Shown: positions 48,943 to 62,531, counted from the first letter of the stretch. The stretch: 64,000 nucleotides of DNA from Argentina anserina (GCF_933775445.1 NC_065877.1:11718001-11782000); one strand, 5' to 3'. The notes: generated by a model from the sequence alone, not told the origin. Translations and numbers: made by a program.

Positions 48943-49417
48943 TAAAGCTGAAATGAGTGATCGAGTTCCTATCTAGCTAAGAGTGAGGTTTTTCCCATCT
49001 AGCTAGTTACATGTACAACAAGAAGAAGATTGTGCCTGCATAAAAAAAAACAAGTTATATGTTCGAAGCCAAAGAGATTGGCAACAATTTCTCTTTCTTT
49101 GCAAAAAGAACCATCAAAAAGACCCAAAAAAAAACTCTCTCGAAAAAAAAGACGACATGCTATCTACATCTCAAGTTCTAAACAATGTTCTAAAACTCGG
49201 CTGCTCAGGCGGCATCTAGGCGCTAAGCAGTGGGAGACCTTGGAGAGGAATGCCTAATCAGGGTTTTCTAAGAGTTCTGGGGTCTAGTCAGCCTCTAAGT
49301 GGAGCTCGACGGTCTCTAGGCGACCTCTAGACGGGTTTAGACATACATCATGGTTGTAGCCCTCATTAGACAAAGTTTATGTCTTTTACTTTCATGGTTT
49401 ATATTTTCTTAATGAGT
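48943..49417. other. Remaining hAT-like DNA between the TRIM and the solo LTR
   Basis: Contains a run like GGCGGCATCTAGGCGCTAAG (49209-49228) of a kind common in plant repeats. No gene. Confidence 0.4.
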
Positions 49418-52094
49418 TGTAACGACCCCGAAATTTTGAGTATAAAAACTCAAAACTCCCAAAGTCGTGAAATACCAAAACAATCTCAATGAATCGAAAT
49501 CATTTAAAATGCCACATCGGATCATCTCTGAGTTTAAAATACAACTCAGTCAAACCGATTATTACAAACCAAATTATAATTCGACATTATAACAAATGGA
49601 AATGTATAATCCTCACAAGAAAGTCGCACAAAATCCTCACACAAGCTGAAACTAAATATCTTCAAGTCCTCTGAGCGGTCTGTCAATTCCCGCTAATCCA
49701 CACCTGCGGAGTATCCACTACACCATCGAATTGGTGCACCAAGATTGTAAACACAAACCCGGTAAGCTTTATAGCTCGTATGAGTAAAAACAACAATAAA
49801 ACTCGCATATCAATATATACGAAAATCCACAAAAACATCAAATATAAATGCACTCATGAGTCGATGGACGACCAATCTGGTTGTCCAAAATATGAAAACG
49901 AAAGTGCTCATGAGAAATTGGGCAACCATTCTGGTTACCCAAATGCATTTATAATACGGGTACTAATGAATGTTGGTACACATCTGTTACCCCTCACGTA
50001 GTACACCGCCGATATTGGGCAACCACCTGCTACCCAACATCCAAAAATATGAGTACTCATGAGCCGATAACCACCTGTTACCTCACATGCAGTACTCCGG
50101 CAGACAGACTAGAGCTCTAACTGTATCGTAACTTTCGCCCGGCCAAATACTAGGTTCTGACTTGCCAAACACGTACAATAATCTCACATCATATTGTACA
50201 AAACCAAGTCCGAAGACAAATCAACATTTTAACAATCTCCATGTTAAAATCACGTACAATAATCTTACATCATATTGTACAAAAATCAAGTCTGAAGACA
50301 AATCAACATTTTAACAATCTCCATGTTAAAATCACGTACAATAATCTCACATCATATTGTACAAAAATCAAGTCCGAAGACAAATCAACATTTTAACAAT
50401 CTCCATGTTAAAATCACGTACAATAATCACACATCATATTGTACAAATCAAAATCACATGCTCGATGTACAATCTCGTCATCAAAATGACATCATCACGA
50501 TAAAATCATAACAATATATTATATAATAAACTATATATATATGTACCTATTTAACATTTATATAATATATATATATAATCCTCTATATCATATACATGTC
50601 ATATTTCATAAACACGTCCGAAGACAAAACGTTTTAACAAACACCATATTAAAACCACGTACAATAATCACACCTCATATTGTACAAACTAAATCACATG
50701 CTCAATATTTAATTCTCGTCATCGAAATGACCAATTCCAATGAATTCATAACAGTATATAATATAACAAACTATATATATATATGTACTTATTACCATTT
50801 ATACAATATATATGTAATCCACTATATCGTATACATGTCGTAATTCAATATTAAAAACTCTTGCAACATCTTGAATCTCCACAAGGGTAGATTCGTAAAT
50901 ATGTGAGATTTTACTCACCTTCTTTCCTGCGTGCAACTTCCACGACACTGAAAGTAATTTCTTCACTCGTTTCGTCAGTCACCTAATAGCATGATAAATG
51001 CTTAGAAAATGATACTTAAAATACCAGGTGACGATTTCAACTAAATGTTGTTCATAAAACATTGTTCATAGAACATTGCTCATGTTTTTACTAAAACACT
51101 GTTCAAAGTTACCGTTTTATCAAAGCACTGTTCACAATTACTGTTTGGCATGACACTGTTTCGCTGTTACTGTTTTACCAAAACACTGTTCACATTTACT
51201 GTTGTAGAACACTATTCACAGTAATATTCATGCGGCGTCACTATTCACCGACCGCCACCAATCATCACCAAATTTCACCACCACAATCTAAACAACATTT
51301 CCATCAACTTTCTAGTTGACACCAAGGTCTAAATCCGAGCATAAACAGTCCAAACAACGAAGAACATAAATTCGGCAATATTCACAGACCCTAGAAATTG
51401 AAATTCTTGATTCGGGTACTTACACTTCGATTTGGCTCGATTCCTTTTGTGGGAATGTTGCTGGAACTGAGACAAGCAAAACCCCCCAAGAATCTCGAGC
51501 TATGGTGGCCGGAGGAGGCGGCGCCGACACAGCAGAAACTTCCGGCAGTTGCTGCACCGTGTGTGGTTGTCGCCGGAGTGCAAGGCGTAGCCCAAAAGAT
51601 GGAGATCGTCGAGACCGTCAGTTTGATAGGTGGCACAACACGAGGCGACGTCGGATGGTGGAGAAATCGGCCGGAGAAGATTTTTGGGTCGGGTGAACAG
51701 TAACCGAGCTGATTTTTTGGAAAAAAAAAACTGATTTTCTGATTTCTAATATCCTCTCATTCCTTTTATACTATTTCCAAAATCGGAAACCAAACTTCCG
51801 TTACTAACAACTTCCACATATGACATCCGATTAAAGCGTGCTGCGCGTCTACGAATTCGTATTGACGAATTCTACGACTTTCGTGAAGGAAGTTTCCTGA
51901 AAAGAGTGTCGGATTAAAAGTCGACTCTTGGGTCAAATGAACTTAATCAAATAACACACATTTGGCTCTTGAAACCAATTTCTACTTCGAACAACGACAA
52001 AATAAAAGGCGTAAAATGTGAATTTAATCAAATTACTATTCCCTTAATTTCTGATAAATTTAAAGAAATTGTATTGAAAATTTGGGTTATTACA
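49418..52094 (-). mobile_element. Solo LTR of the same Gypsy family, inverted
   Basis: The reverse complement starts TGTAATAACCC and ends GGGGTCGTTACA, matching the LTR at 40918-43649 with many changes. It is flanked by the perfect 5-bp duplication TGAGT (49413-49417 and 52095-52099). No internal element sequence is attached, so it arose by recombination between two LTRs. It is clearly older than the 40.9-48.0 kb copy. Length 2677 bp. Confidence 0.92.
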
Positions 52095-52410
52095 TGAGTT
52101 TTCTCACATTCAAAAGATTAATACTCATATAATTTGGCTTAGTTTTTCAGTAGAAGTTCACTTTGTTGTAGGAACTTGTAAACGATTAATACATGTATTG
52201 AAAGAATTTTGTTGAGGTAGCTATGTTAGTACTCAATACGTCCACATGTGGTATAAAATACGTTTTGTTTTAACCTTGTTACACTCTTGAAAACTTTAAT
52301 GTCCTCATTTCTTTTGCAAAACTTACTCGAAGTTATCTATATCTTGTAAGGGGCCTAAAAATAATTATCGTCGGGGCACTAAAAGACTCAGGACCGGCCC
52401 TAATGCAAAG

Positions 52411-54035
52411 TCCTTAGTTTAGCTCTCTTTTGTTGTATCAATTTTATTGATTTTTTGTAGTTAAGAAAGTCGAATACTGATTCTTTCAAATTTCATACGA
52501 AAGTTTTCATTCTTATTGATCATACAGACCTTATATCCGAGAGAGTGTGTTGTCTATTGAAATATAATTCATATTAACCTATAAAAAAGTAGATATGACA
52601 CCCATTTCCCTTTACTCCTTCCATTCCTCGCCCCACTCTTAACGTTCAAACATCATGACTTTCAAAATGCCGTATTACCAAATCCTACAAAAGGCCAACA
52701 GAACATTGCTCCCCTCAAGTTATAAGTGTGTGATCAAGTACCAAGTATACCCTTCCAGGTCTTCACTGCAGGACGTGGTCCTTAGGCTACCGACAACGAC
52801 CCTCTCCGTAATTCCCACGCCGTATTCACTCTCCCCCATTTTGCGCGGTTTTTCCCCCAACTCCTTAACCCCTTCAATACTCCGACTCGGACTCTGGGCC
52901 TCCGAAACACCAAGCGCCCGGACCCGACTTCTTCCGGTGACAAAGGAGCCTCATTGAAATCTCCCTAGTGTACGTTTTTCTTGTTCTTCTTTGAAAATTT
53001 TCCGAATTTTTTGGGGACTTTTGCAGTGCCACTTTCCGAGTCTCTCTTCTTGTTTTTAAGCTTAATTGGGGTCTAATTGTTGTTATAAAGATCGTTAATT
53101 TATGAATTCCTGGACCGATCAGCTTGTGGGTTTTGCATTTTAGGGTTTGTTTCTGGGAGACTGCCAAGTGATCGAGTTTGGGATTGTAATTAGTGTGGGG
53201 TGGTTTGGTACTTTTGTTAGGCTTAGTTGAATGAGTCCTCAGGCCTTGTTGAAGTCCAGCATTATCAAGATTTTTGACTATTTGGGGGGTTTATAAGTTT
53301 AATCTGAGACAGGGCATTAGCTTTTTAAACTTTTTGGGTGTCTAGTTTCCAATTTGTGGTTAAAGGTTGAATTTTTATGTTTTACAGAAGTATGAAACTA
53401 GCATTGTACAGGTTTTTCGATTAATATTCTGGGGGTTTATCAGGTTTATATGAGATGAACTATTACAGTGTTTTCTTGTTAAATGTTAATGTTCTTAGAG
53501 GGTTAGGCTTTACTGGTTAAAGTTTGAATCTTTATGTTGAATGTTTTTATATGTTGAATTTGGGTCCATGAGATACGGAGATTTTGAGCCTAGAGTTTCT
53601 GGGATTGCGTAATGATTGGTTTTAGTGGATTGTAGTTAGTGTCGGGTGGTTTTGTTAAGAAAGTAATGGTGTTACACGCTCATTTAGCTTAGTGAAAATT
53701 GAGTCTTGAGGCTGAATTGAAGTCCAGCTTTTTAAAGATCAGAAAATTAGCTTTAATATATTTTCAGGGGGACAGGTTTCCGATTTGTGTCTAAAGATTG
53801 AATCTTTATGTTGGGTCTTGTATTTCTTTTACTTTACAAAGATTGGGGACCAGCATTGTGCAGAGATTTCGGTATTCTGGGGTCTCTAAGGTTTATATAA
53901 GTTAAGTTTTCTGTTTTAGTTATACTTTTTGAGGGTCAGGTTTCAAATTTGTGGTTAAAGTTTGAATCCTTGTGTTGAATGTTTTATAGGTTGAATTTGG
54001 GTCCATGAGATAGGGAGGGTTTTATCAAAATCTAA
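52411..54035 (+). promoter_or_regulatory. SPY promoter and 5' leader with leader intron (inferred)
   Basis: 52760-52970 is richer in C and G than its surroundings, as expected near a plant transcription start; no TATA box is clear. A T-rich, G-rich intron-like stretch follows (about 52980-53985), and TTTTATAG before GTTGAATTTGGG at 53990 is a fair acceptor. An imperfect duplication of about 330 bases occupies much of it (separate finding). Confidence 0.4.
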
Positions 54036-56498
54036 ATGGCTTGGACGGATAAAGATGTTTGTAATGGGAAAGTTGGGGACCCAGTTGTTGAAAATGGGTT
54101 CTTGAATGGTTCACAGCCTTCTCCAAGTACCAGTGGCTCTCCTGCTGGTGCAACTCCGGAAAGTAAGAATTTTGAAGTGAAAGAGACAATTTCTTATGCC
54201 AACATTCTTCGTTCAAGGAACAAGTTTTCTGATGCTCTTAGTCTGTATGAGACTGTGTTGGAGAAAGATGCCGGAAATGTTGAAGCTCATATTGGAAAAG
54301 GAATATGCCTACAAATGAAGAATATGGGAAGGCCTGCTTTTGACAGTTTTATGGAAGCCATTAAGTTTGACCCAGAGAATGCATGCGCCCTCACACATTG
54401 TGGTATCTTGTACAAAGATGAGGGTCGCCTAAGGGAGGCTGCTGAGGTATGCTCCTATTACTTACATTGTGCAAAAGATTTTTTCTTTAATATGTGAAGT
54501 TCCAAGGCAGGTGTACAGCACAGTTTCGCTTTGCTGTTATTACCTTGTATTCTATCCCCTTTTACATGAATTACTAGTCACTGACTGACTTCATGGTCAA
54601 ATGTTATCTATGAGTGGATTGTGACACGCAGCTAGGGGTTTTGATGTTCGATCATATGTATGTTATCTATAAGTGGGTTGTGTTGTATGGTAACTATGTT
54701 TAAAGTTAGAATATATACCACTTGACTTTAAATTTTGCTTGGAACAGTCATATCAGAAGGCTCTGAATGCAGACCCTTCGTACAAACCTGCTGGCGAATG
54801 CCTAGCCATTGTATTAACGGATCTTGGAACTAGCTTAAAGCTTGCTGGTAACACTCAAGATGGATTGCAGAAGTATTACGAAGCTTTGAAGACAGATCCA
54901 CACTATGCTGTAACTCATATATTTTTATCCTTCCAAGTTTCTGACGTTTTGGCTTTTCTTTTATTTGTTTACATATTTATATTGTACCTCACTCTATCAA
55001 CGCAGCCTGCTTACTATAACCTTGGTGTTGTCTACTCTGAAATGATGCAATTTGACACTGCACTTACTTGCTATGAGAAGGCTGCATTGGAGAGGCCCAT
55101 GTATGCTGAAGCATATTGCAACATGGGTGTTATTTACAAAAATCGTGGTGACTTGGAGTCTTCTATTGCTTGTTACGAGAGGTACTCTGCTGTAATGCTG
55201 TTTGCATAATTTTTTGTTCTTAGTTGGTGCTTGCATACGGTAATTGAAAATTTGTTGTTGGATAGATCTTGTTAACGGATAATGGATTAGTTGTAATGCT
55301 GTCTCAGGTGTCTTGCTGTTTCGCCAAACTTCGAGATTGCAAAGAATAATATGGCAATAGCCTTGACAGATTTAGGAACAAAGGTGATTTCTTTTGTTTC
55401 TGCTGCCATTGGTATCTTGATTGTTTCTAAGTACTTATGTTGCTTCTTCTGGACAAAAGATTTGCCTGTGTTAACCCTTATGTGTTCAAAGTCTATTTTG
55501 CTTTTGTTATAAACTTTTTATATTAATTTTGATCATTTAACTTTATTATCATGATTGTAATATTTGAATTTTTCTCTAATTACTAGATTGGTTAAGAAGT
55601 GGCTAATTTCATTTATTGTGTCAATGCCACAACAAACTTGTGCGTGAGGACTGTTGTAGTAGTGTAGGTGCAATGGCAAATTGTCATTTTTATTTGGTGT
55701 TATGGAACATATGTTAACCATCTTCCTTTTCCTTCTTACTCAGTTTCAGAAAATATTCAATCTATTTATACCTGATCTTGGTTCAGTAACGTGCATATAG
55801 GTTAAATTGGAAGGAGATATCGATCAAGGCATAGCATATTACAAGAAGGCTTTGTTTTATAACTGGCATTATGCCGATGCTATGTACAATCTTGGGGTTG
55901 CTTATGGTGAAATGCTTAAATTTGACATGGTAAGTTTATTAATTGTTGCAATGGAAACCTCTCAACTGGATGTTCTCTTGATTGGTCGAGTCAATATAAT
56001 ATGATGTTTGCAATCAAATTTTGTTTGTCCAGGCAATTGTGTTCTATGAGCTTGCTTTCCACTTCAATCCCCATTGCGCAGAGGCGTGTAATAATCTGGG
56101 AGTAATATACAAAGACAGAGACAACCTTGATAAAGCAGTAGAGTGTTATCAGGCAATGTTTGGCACTTGTACTGGAAATTAATTGTGTTTCCTCTCTAGG
56201 ACACAGGCTTCAGCATCACTATCTCCTTTTTTCTTATTCTCTATTTATTACCAATTTTACAGTTGGCGCTGTCAATCAAACAAAACTTCTCACAGTCGTT
56301 GAACAATCTTGGAGTTGTCTACACCGTTCAGGTTTCCTTCGAAGCCCTTCCAGGTGTGTCAGAACTTGAATGTTCATATTTCTGTTACTTACCAACTTCC
56401 TTCTCTGTTATTTGGCAGGGTAAGATGGATGCTGCTGCAAGTATGATTGAGAAAGCTATAATCGCAAATCCCACATATGCAGAAGCATATAACAACTT

Positions 56499-56552
<54 letters not shown>

Positions 56553-59500
56553 GGGGTTTTTTCTTTTATTGGATTTTTGCCATTTACATTTTGTTGGCAT
56601 GTATCTTGTTATCCTAATAGAATCACATTCAACTATGAGGGGATGAGATTTGATCCTTCTCAAGCCACATACAATATTTAGAGGGCTGCACCTGCTAAAT
56701 TTTATACTTAGGCCTAATGCTGTTGAAGGACTCATTCCAAAACTGTTTTCCGGATTTCTATCAGTCTTTAATGTCCTGTCTTTATCTCCTTTCCATATAT
56801 TTTTTTTGTAACAATCATTGTATTCTTTGAAACTTTTGGTTGAAAGGGGATGGATGGGAATCGTGGGCATCTTTATTAGAAATTCAAGTTGTCTGAAGCA
56901 AATTGCTATCTTCCAGAGAGCACAAAATGTTGGATCCCTTAAAATGTAGAGTGCATAAAGATATGAATTCTGATGTGTGGAGTAAATGCCAAACACCTTT
57001 TGGACTCCTGTACTGACATTATTCCTTCCTACTGACCATATTAGGGAAACTGGAAAAGATTCTGTGCAGGATTTTATACAGATTTGAGAATGATGTATCC
57101 AAAATGTAATGGAAGTTATGGAACATCAAATTTTTACTTTTATCATCAATTTTCTGAATTGTGACACTTTTTTGTTATGGTGGGAACCCTTCAATATTCT
57201 TTTATTTTATTTTTTAATTTGTTTTTGTAAATCTAGCTCTTTTGTGCTTTTATATAATTATTTATTTATTACTATTTTTTGTATTACAGGAGTTCTCCAC
57301 AGAGATGCTGGCAATATTACTATGGCTATTGATGCATATGAGCAATGCCTTAGAATAGATCCTGATTCCCGGAATGCAGGCCAGGTATTTATGCTCTTGA
57401 ATTCCCACTAGTGCCACTGTCTCTCAATTTCTCTATTTTAGTGAGATTTGTGAATTTAAATCTGTATCTATGTTTATGCTTGTTGCAAACATGTCACTTG
57501 TGTCGTTTGAACACTTTCGAAAGTTCTGTTTCTGATTTCATTTGAACATTTTCTTGCAGAACCGATTGCTTGCAATGAACTACATTCATGAAGGACATGA
57601 TGATAAACTTTTTGTTGCCCACAGGTTTTAACTGATTTCTCTTAGTTTTGCATGGTCTCTTCCTTCTCGTCATTGAGTGAATATTATAATGATGTGGTAT
57701 AAGGATACTGTGACTCATATGATAAGATAAAAAAATAACCTAAGTTTTATTTCACTAAGGTTTATTCTAATGTAATCATAAATATAAGACTATCATTTAC
57801 AATGACAGTGGTAGGTTTTCTATTGCTTTAACCTATTTCTATGTTCTCGTTTTCTATTAGCATTTTGCTCTGGAAAAAGGAGGAATTTAAGCTTTACTGA
57901 TGCAGTTGAATATATGCAGGGACTGGGGTAGACGCTTTATGAGGCTATTCTCACAGCACATGTCATGGGACAACATAAAAGATCCGGAACGACCCTTGGT
58001 GATTGGATATGTATCTCCCGATTATTTTACTCACTCTGTATCATATTTCATAGAAGCTCCCCTTGCCCACCATGAATATGCAAAGTACAAAGTGATTGTT
58101 TATTCTGCAGTTGTGAAGGTAGTGATTTCTCTCATTTCTAATTGTCTATTATTCCATCTATCCTTTAAGTTCAATATTTCCGAAAGTTACTCTTGGTTTT
58201 CCAAGTGCTTGTTAAGTTGAGTACAAATAGAAGTCATATAGGGGGACAAAGAGAGGAGAAGAGAGATAAAAAATTTCCCTTAAATATACGGCTTTAAAAT
58301 TTAATTTGACAGTCGAGCTTCAAAACAAAAAAAACATTATGTATGCAACATGTTGATCAGGTCTTTTCTCTTTTTAAAATTTTTTGTCACCTGTGTTAAT
58401 TGGAAAGAGCAACCAACGCCTTATGGTTTATTTCAATGTTGTTTTTTGAAATTCTTATGGCTTGTGTAGCAAATGCTATGGGAATCTATTCTTCTAGTAT
58501 TGAGTTTTTTTACAATGTTACAGGCAGATGCCAAGACCATCAGGTTTAGGGACAGAGTTTTGAAAAAGGGTGGGATCTGGAGAGATGTGTATGGGATTGA
58601 TGAAAAAAAGGTTGCAAGCATTGTTAGGGAAGATAAGGTTGATATCTTGGTAGAACTGACTGGCCATACTGCTAACAATAAGTTGGGCACAATGGCATGC
58701 CGGCCTGCACCTGTTCAGGTATGCGGAAGGGGGTTCCAATCTTACTCTCTTTTTTCTTAATTCTCTTTTGGGATGTGCATCTTGTAGAAAATTTGTAAAA
58801 CATATGTCAAACTTTATATCCATAAGGAAAGATATGCTATCATATACTTCAAATTTCGATTTTGTGTTGGACCGAGAAAGTGTGGATATCATGTATTGTT
58901 TGGGGATGTTTGTCCTGAACTTGCAGCTGCATCTCCCCAGATTCATCTATATATTTATGTTGTGCAATTTAAAACATCATAAATCAATTATTCTCAAGGG
59001 TTTGAAACTTGTGTTGAGTTTAAAATCCGATGTGCCCTTGTATCAATTTTTTTGGTTGCCATGTGCATCACTCATTATTCATCAATTGTTGCGTTTTTAA
59101 CAAGTACATGATTTTGTTCTTAAGGTTGCTGACCTGTTAATGCCACAGGTTACTTGGATTGGCTACCCAAACACCACTGGTCTGCCAGCGATTGATTATA
59201 GAATCACAGATTCACAGGCAGATTGTCCTGATTCAGAGCAGAAGTATGTCTACTACTATTATCCTTACTGTTTTTTACTTTAATTTTGTTTTCCTTATGT
59301 AGCATTTAAGCCTGAATTTTCTGCTATAATGATACATATCTGTAAGATTATCTGTTTTAAAACTTTAATACTTGTATATACAATGTAGGCATGTTGAGGA
59401 GCTAGTTAGATTACCAGAATGCTTCCTTTGTTATACACCTTCCCCTGAGGCAGGGCCTGTTTCCCCTACTCCAGCTCTCTCAAATGGCTTTATTACATTT

Positions 59501-61512
59501 GGGAGCTTCAATAATCTTGCAAAGGTATTGATTTTGGATTTCGGCTACTGTTTTCCTGTAATCAAATATATGCCTTCAAGCTTAAACATCCAGTTTAGTC
59601 ATATAATGCTTATACTCACGTTTATATCTTCTTGTCTCTTATCAGATCACACCAAAAGTTCTGCAAGTTTGGGCAAGAATCCTGTCAGCAATTCCAAATT
59701 CTCGCCTTGTAGTAAAATGTAAGCCCTTCAGTTGCGATAGTGTGAGAGAGAGATTTCTTTCAACATTGGAGCAGCTGGGGTTGGAACCACTACGTGTTGA
59801 TCTTCTGCCTCTAATCTTACTCAATTATGATCATATGCAAGCGTATTCTCTCATGGACATTAGGTATATTGTTGAGGTTTTTTTCATAAATTAGTATACA
59901 TTTCATATTCAGTAATATTTTTTTGATGATGAGGAGAATTGAGTTATTTCTTCATATAAGAACTCGGCTATGGCTGTAACTTGATGATTTTAAATGCCGA
60001 TTGGAACAGCTTGTTCTGAAAAATTATAGGGTACTGTATAATGATAGTAAATACTAAATACCTTATTGCTTGAAGTGGTGTAGTTGTAACTCAGTATATA
60101 TGTAGACAGAGATGTATTGTTTTACAGCTTTCTCTGAAGGGTTACTTATAGGCTATTATATATCAAGGAAAGCAGATATCATAGTTATTCATAGTTGGAT
60201 CCTAAGCTAAAGCATAATTCCTTCCTCTTGCATTCAGTTTTTGAATTAGAGTCTAGAAGAAACAGTGTCCAGATCTCTATTGCGATTTTTGCGACATTGC
60301 ATTGTCAAAGGTGCATTATTGGATATTACTTTCATTTTGTCTTTGTTCCGTGGTTGTTGTATCTATCTATCCTTGGTTGCAGAAGTAGGGAAGCACGTTT
60401 AAATATCACTTTGTTTATCAGTGATTATATGAAATAAGTTTTTATTTTAAACTTAGGTAGAAATTAGAGGATCGCATGCGAACTTATAATGTGCATGCAA
60501 TAAAGTCTTCTTTATTCAATTATGCTGGTCTTGTTTAAAAAAGGACTTCATTTTCTAGTTCTTTGTTAAATCAGGTCTGAAGGATCCAAGTTCTAATCTC
60601 TGTTTCTTTTGTTTTTTGGTATAGTTTGGATACTTTTCCTTATGCTGGAACAACCACGACGTGTGAATCTTTATATATGGGCGTTCCGTGTGTTACTATG
60701 GCTGGTTCAGTACATGCGCACAATGTTGGTGTTAGTATTCTTAGCACAGTGGGTAAGTTATCTTCTGTCTATGTGTTTGATGATGTGAATCTGGCATGCC
60801 ATGCATGGTTTGACCAAATACAAATATTTGGTTTACTTTAGCCTTCATGTATGCCGTTAAATACATAATTTAACCACACAAAAGGTGATATTTAAACATG
60901 ATTAAGAGAGGATACGTGTCATAACCCCATAAAAATCTGTGATAGACTTTCCAAGAGTTTGGAAAAGGGCTTGAAGAGTTACTTGATTACAATAATGGAT
61001 CATTTTTTCGTTAATTAACTCTTTATCTGGCACTAATGTCCTTGGTGGATTTTAATGTATCTGTCTCGACTCTAATGTATCATATTAAATCGTCTTCTTA
61101 TCCACCTGGTCTTACTGCAAATACAGGATTGGGAAACCTCATTGCTAAAAATGAGGAAGAATATGTTCAGTTGGCTGTCCAGTTGGCCTCTGACATAACA
61201 TCACTTTCAAACTTAAGGATGAGTCTCCGAGACCTTATGTCCAGGTCGCCCGTTTGTGATGGACCAAAGTTTACCCTTGGGCTGGAGTCAGCATACAGGA
61301 ACATGTGGCGCAGGTACTGCAAAGGCGATGTGCCATCAAAACGACACATGGAAATACTACAACAGGAGGTGATTCCCGAAGAGCCTGGTACTAAAATCGC
61401 TGAACCAATAAGGATTACGGCATCAGATTCTTCTACATCTATTAAGTCCAATGGATTTACTCCTTCGACACCTATGCCTAATCTTTCTTCTTCCAAAGAA
61501 AATGGAGTCTGA
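54036..61512 (+). CDS. SPY: SPINDLY: TPR protein O-fucosyltransferase
   Basis: Seventeen coding exons: 54036-54446, 54748-54909, 55006-55181, 55308-55383, 55801-55929, 56033-56152, 56263-56331, 56419-56500, 57290-57384, 57560-57624, 57920-58118, 58524-58718, 59149-59243, 59389-59524, 59646-59863, 60625-60752 and 61127-61512. They sum to 2742 nt and 913 residues, as in Arabidopsis SPY (914). Residues about 45-440 are TPR repeats, for example AYYNLGVVYSEMMQFDTAL, AYCNMGVIYKNRGDLESSI and AEACNNLGVIYKDRDNLDKA. Residues about 470-870 are the GT41 catalytic part, with VIGYVSPDYFTHSVSYF, DILVELTGHTANN, TWIGYPNTTGLP, TFGSFNNLAKITPKVLQVWA and LDTFPYAGTTTTCESLYMG. Members transfer fucose to Ser/Thr of nuclear and cytosolic proteins; DELLA repressors are known targets, linking SPY to gibberellin signalling. 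No break seen. Intron 6 uses a GC donor and intron 8 starts with a CT microsatellite. Confidence 0.95.
56501..56549 (+). repeat. (CT)n microsatellite at the start of SPY intron 8
   Basis: The intron starts directly as GTCTCTCTCT..., about 24 CT units, so the donor is the first bases of the repeat. Confidence 0.9.
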
Positions 61513-62531
61513 TAGCACATTGGACCATTTGTATGAAGATTTGTTTGATTTGGTCAATATTGCTTTCTTGGTGATTTGCTTTCCCAAGCATTTAATCATG
61601 GAGTCAAGCGGTCTACTGATCGTACTGATTGAGGTAGCCGCACTATTTCTTCCTGTAGAATCTCATTTTTTGGGGAGGATCTGCTGGCAGTATTCAGGGT
61701 CTATAGTTTTAGTTGTGCTAGTTAAAAGGGACATAGCTAGCTGTGCCAGGTTTCTTCCCCGCCTATAGAGTTGTGGTGACTTGTAAATTGTAAGATTTTA
61801 TTTTTTATTTTTTCGCAATAGCGCTTGTTGATTTGTAAACAGCTACTATCTGGGTAATTTCCCGAGTTTGATAACAATGTAATACTGTCAATGGACTTGT
61901 ATAATTCAGGTTGTTTGAATACTGCTTCCGAGTCACATCAATGTTTACATGTATTAGATTATATATACTGCTGTTTCAATTGGCAGAGTAATATCAATTC
62001 GACAATTCCCTAGTGGCTCTCAGAATTGTAATATGAACATAGATATGTGCATCTCTGATCTCTTCCTTTTCAGTCACTTCTCTCTTACGCCTTCTCCCAG
62101 GTTCATGACATAAAACTCGCAGATAATGGGCATAGAGAGTGAGCCAAAGAAAGCAAAAGGAGGAAATCTTTTATTTTAACGGAAGAGGGAGAAAGAATTC
62201 AGGAGCTCCTGAACAGGAGAAACTTGGCCATATATTACGAATTATTAGCTACAATATGCAAGAGGTGAAGACTGCCATAGTGCCATTTAACTTGACGCAT
62301 TGGACGCAGTTGCTATGGTTAGCTTAACTGGTTGGCAAAGAAGATATGTAAAGTTATAACGAGAAAATATATGCACCGAGTTAAGTTTTCGGATTCATAT
62401 TAGATGTTCTATAATTTCATCTCAAATAACGAATTATAGTAGTATCTTCACATATTGTGAAAAAAAAAAAAACTTGTTACAAAAAAATAGTCAAGATGGA
62501 CTTAAAAGGTTGAAAAACTTGAGAGCAGAGA
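61513..62531. other. SPY 3' region and intergenic DNA
   Basis: Probably SPY 3' untranslated sequence up to about 61900, then DNA without a recognised gene. The SPY and PHD genes are convergent. Confidence 0.5.

Larger units (their letters stand above)
40698..52402. mobile_element. hAT-like element carrying nested retrotransposons
   Basis: Left end CAGGCCCGCCCCAGTGC; right end read inwards TAGGGCCGGTCCTGAGTC, the CAGGGCCGG-type terminus common in plant hAT elements. Flanking 8-bp words are ACGCAAAG (40690-40697) and ATGCAAAG (52403-52410), a target duplication with one mismatch. The ends match only partly (about 9-10 of 14). Without the retrotransposons inside it, about 1 kb of non-coding hAT-like DNA is left (40698-40872, 48943-49417, 52095-52402), so it is a non-autonomous element. 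Confidence 0.5.

Noticed and set aside
48014..48945. Series of overlapping 70-107-residue frames
   Set aside because: They fall in the GC-balanced TRIM LTRs and internal region, on both strands, without a family signature.
52655..52957. 100-residue frame before SPY
   Set aside because: It lies in the probable SPY promoter or leader; no family signature and poor start context.
56385..56996. 203-residue minus-strand frame in SPY
   Set aside because: It runs across exon 8 and intron 8 on the opposite strand and contains the RERERE translation of the microsatellite.
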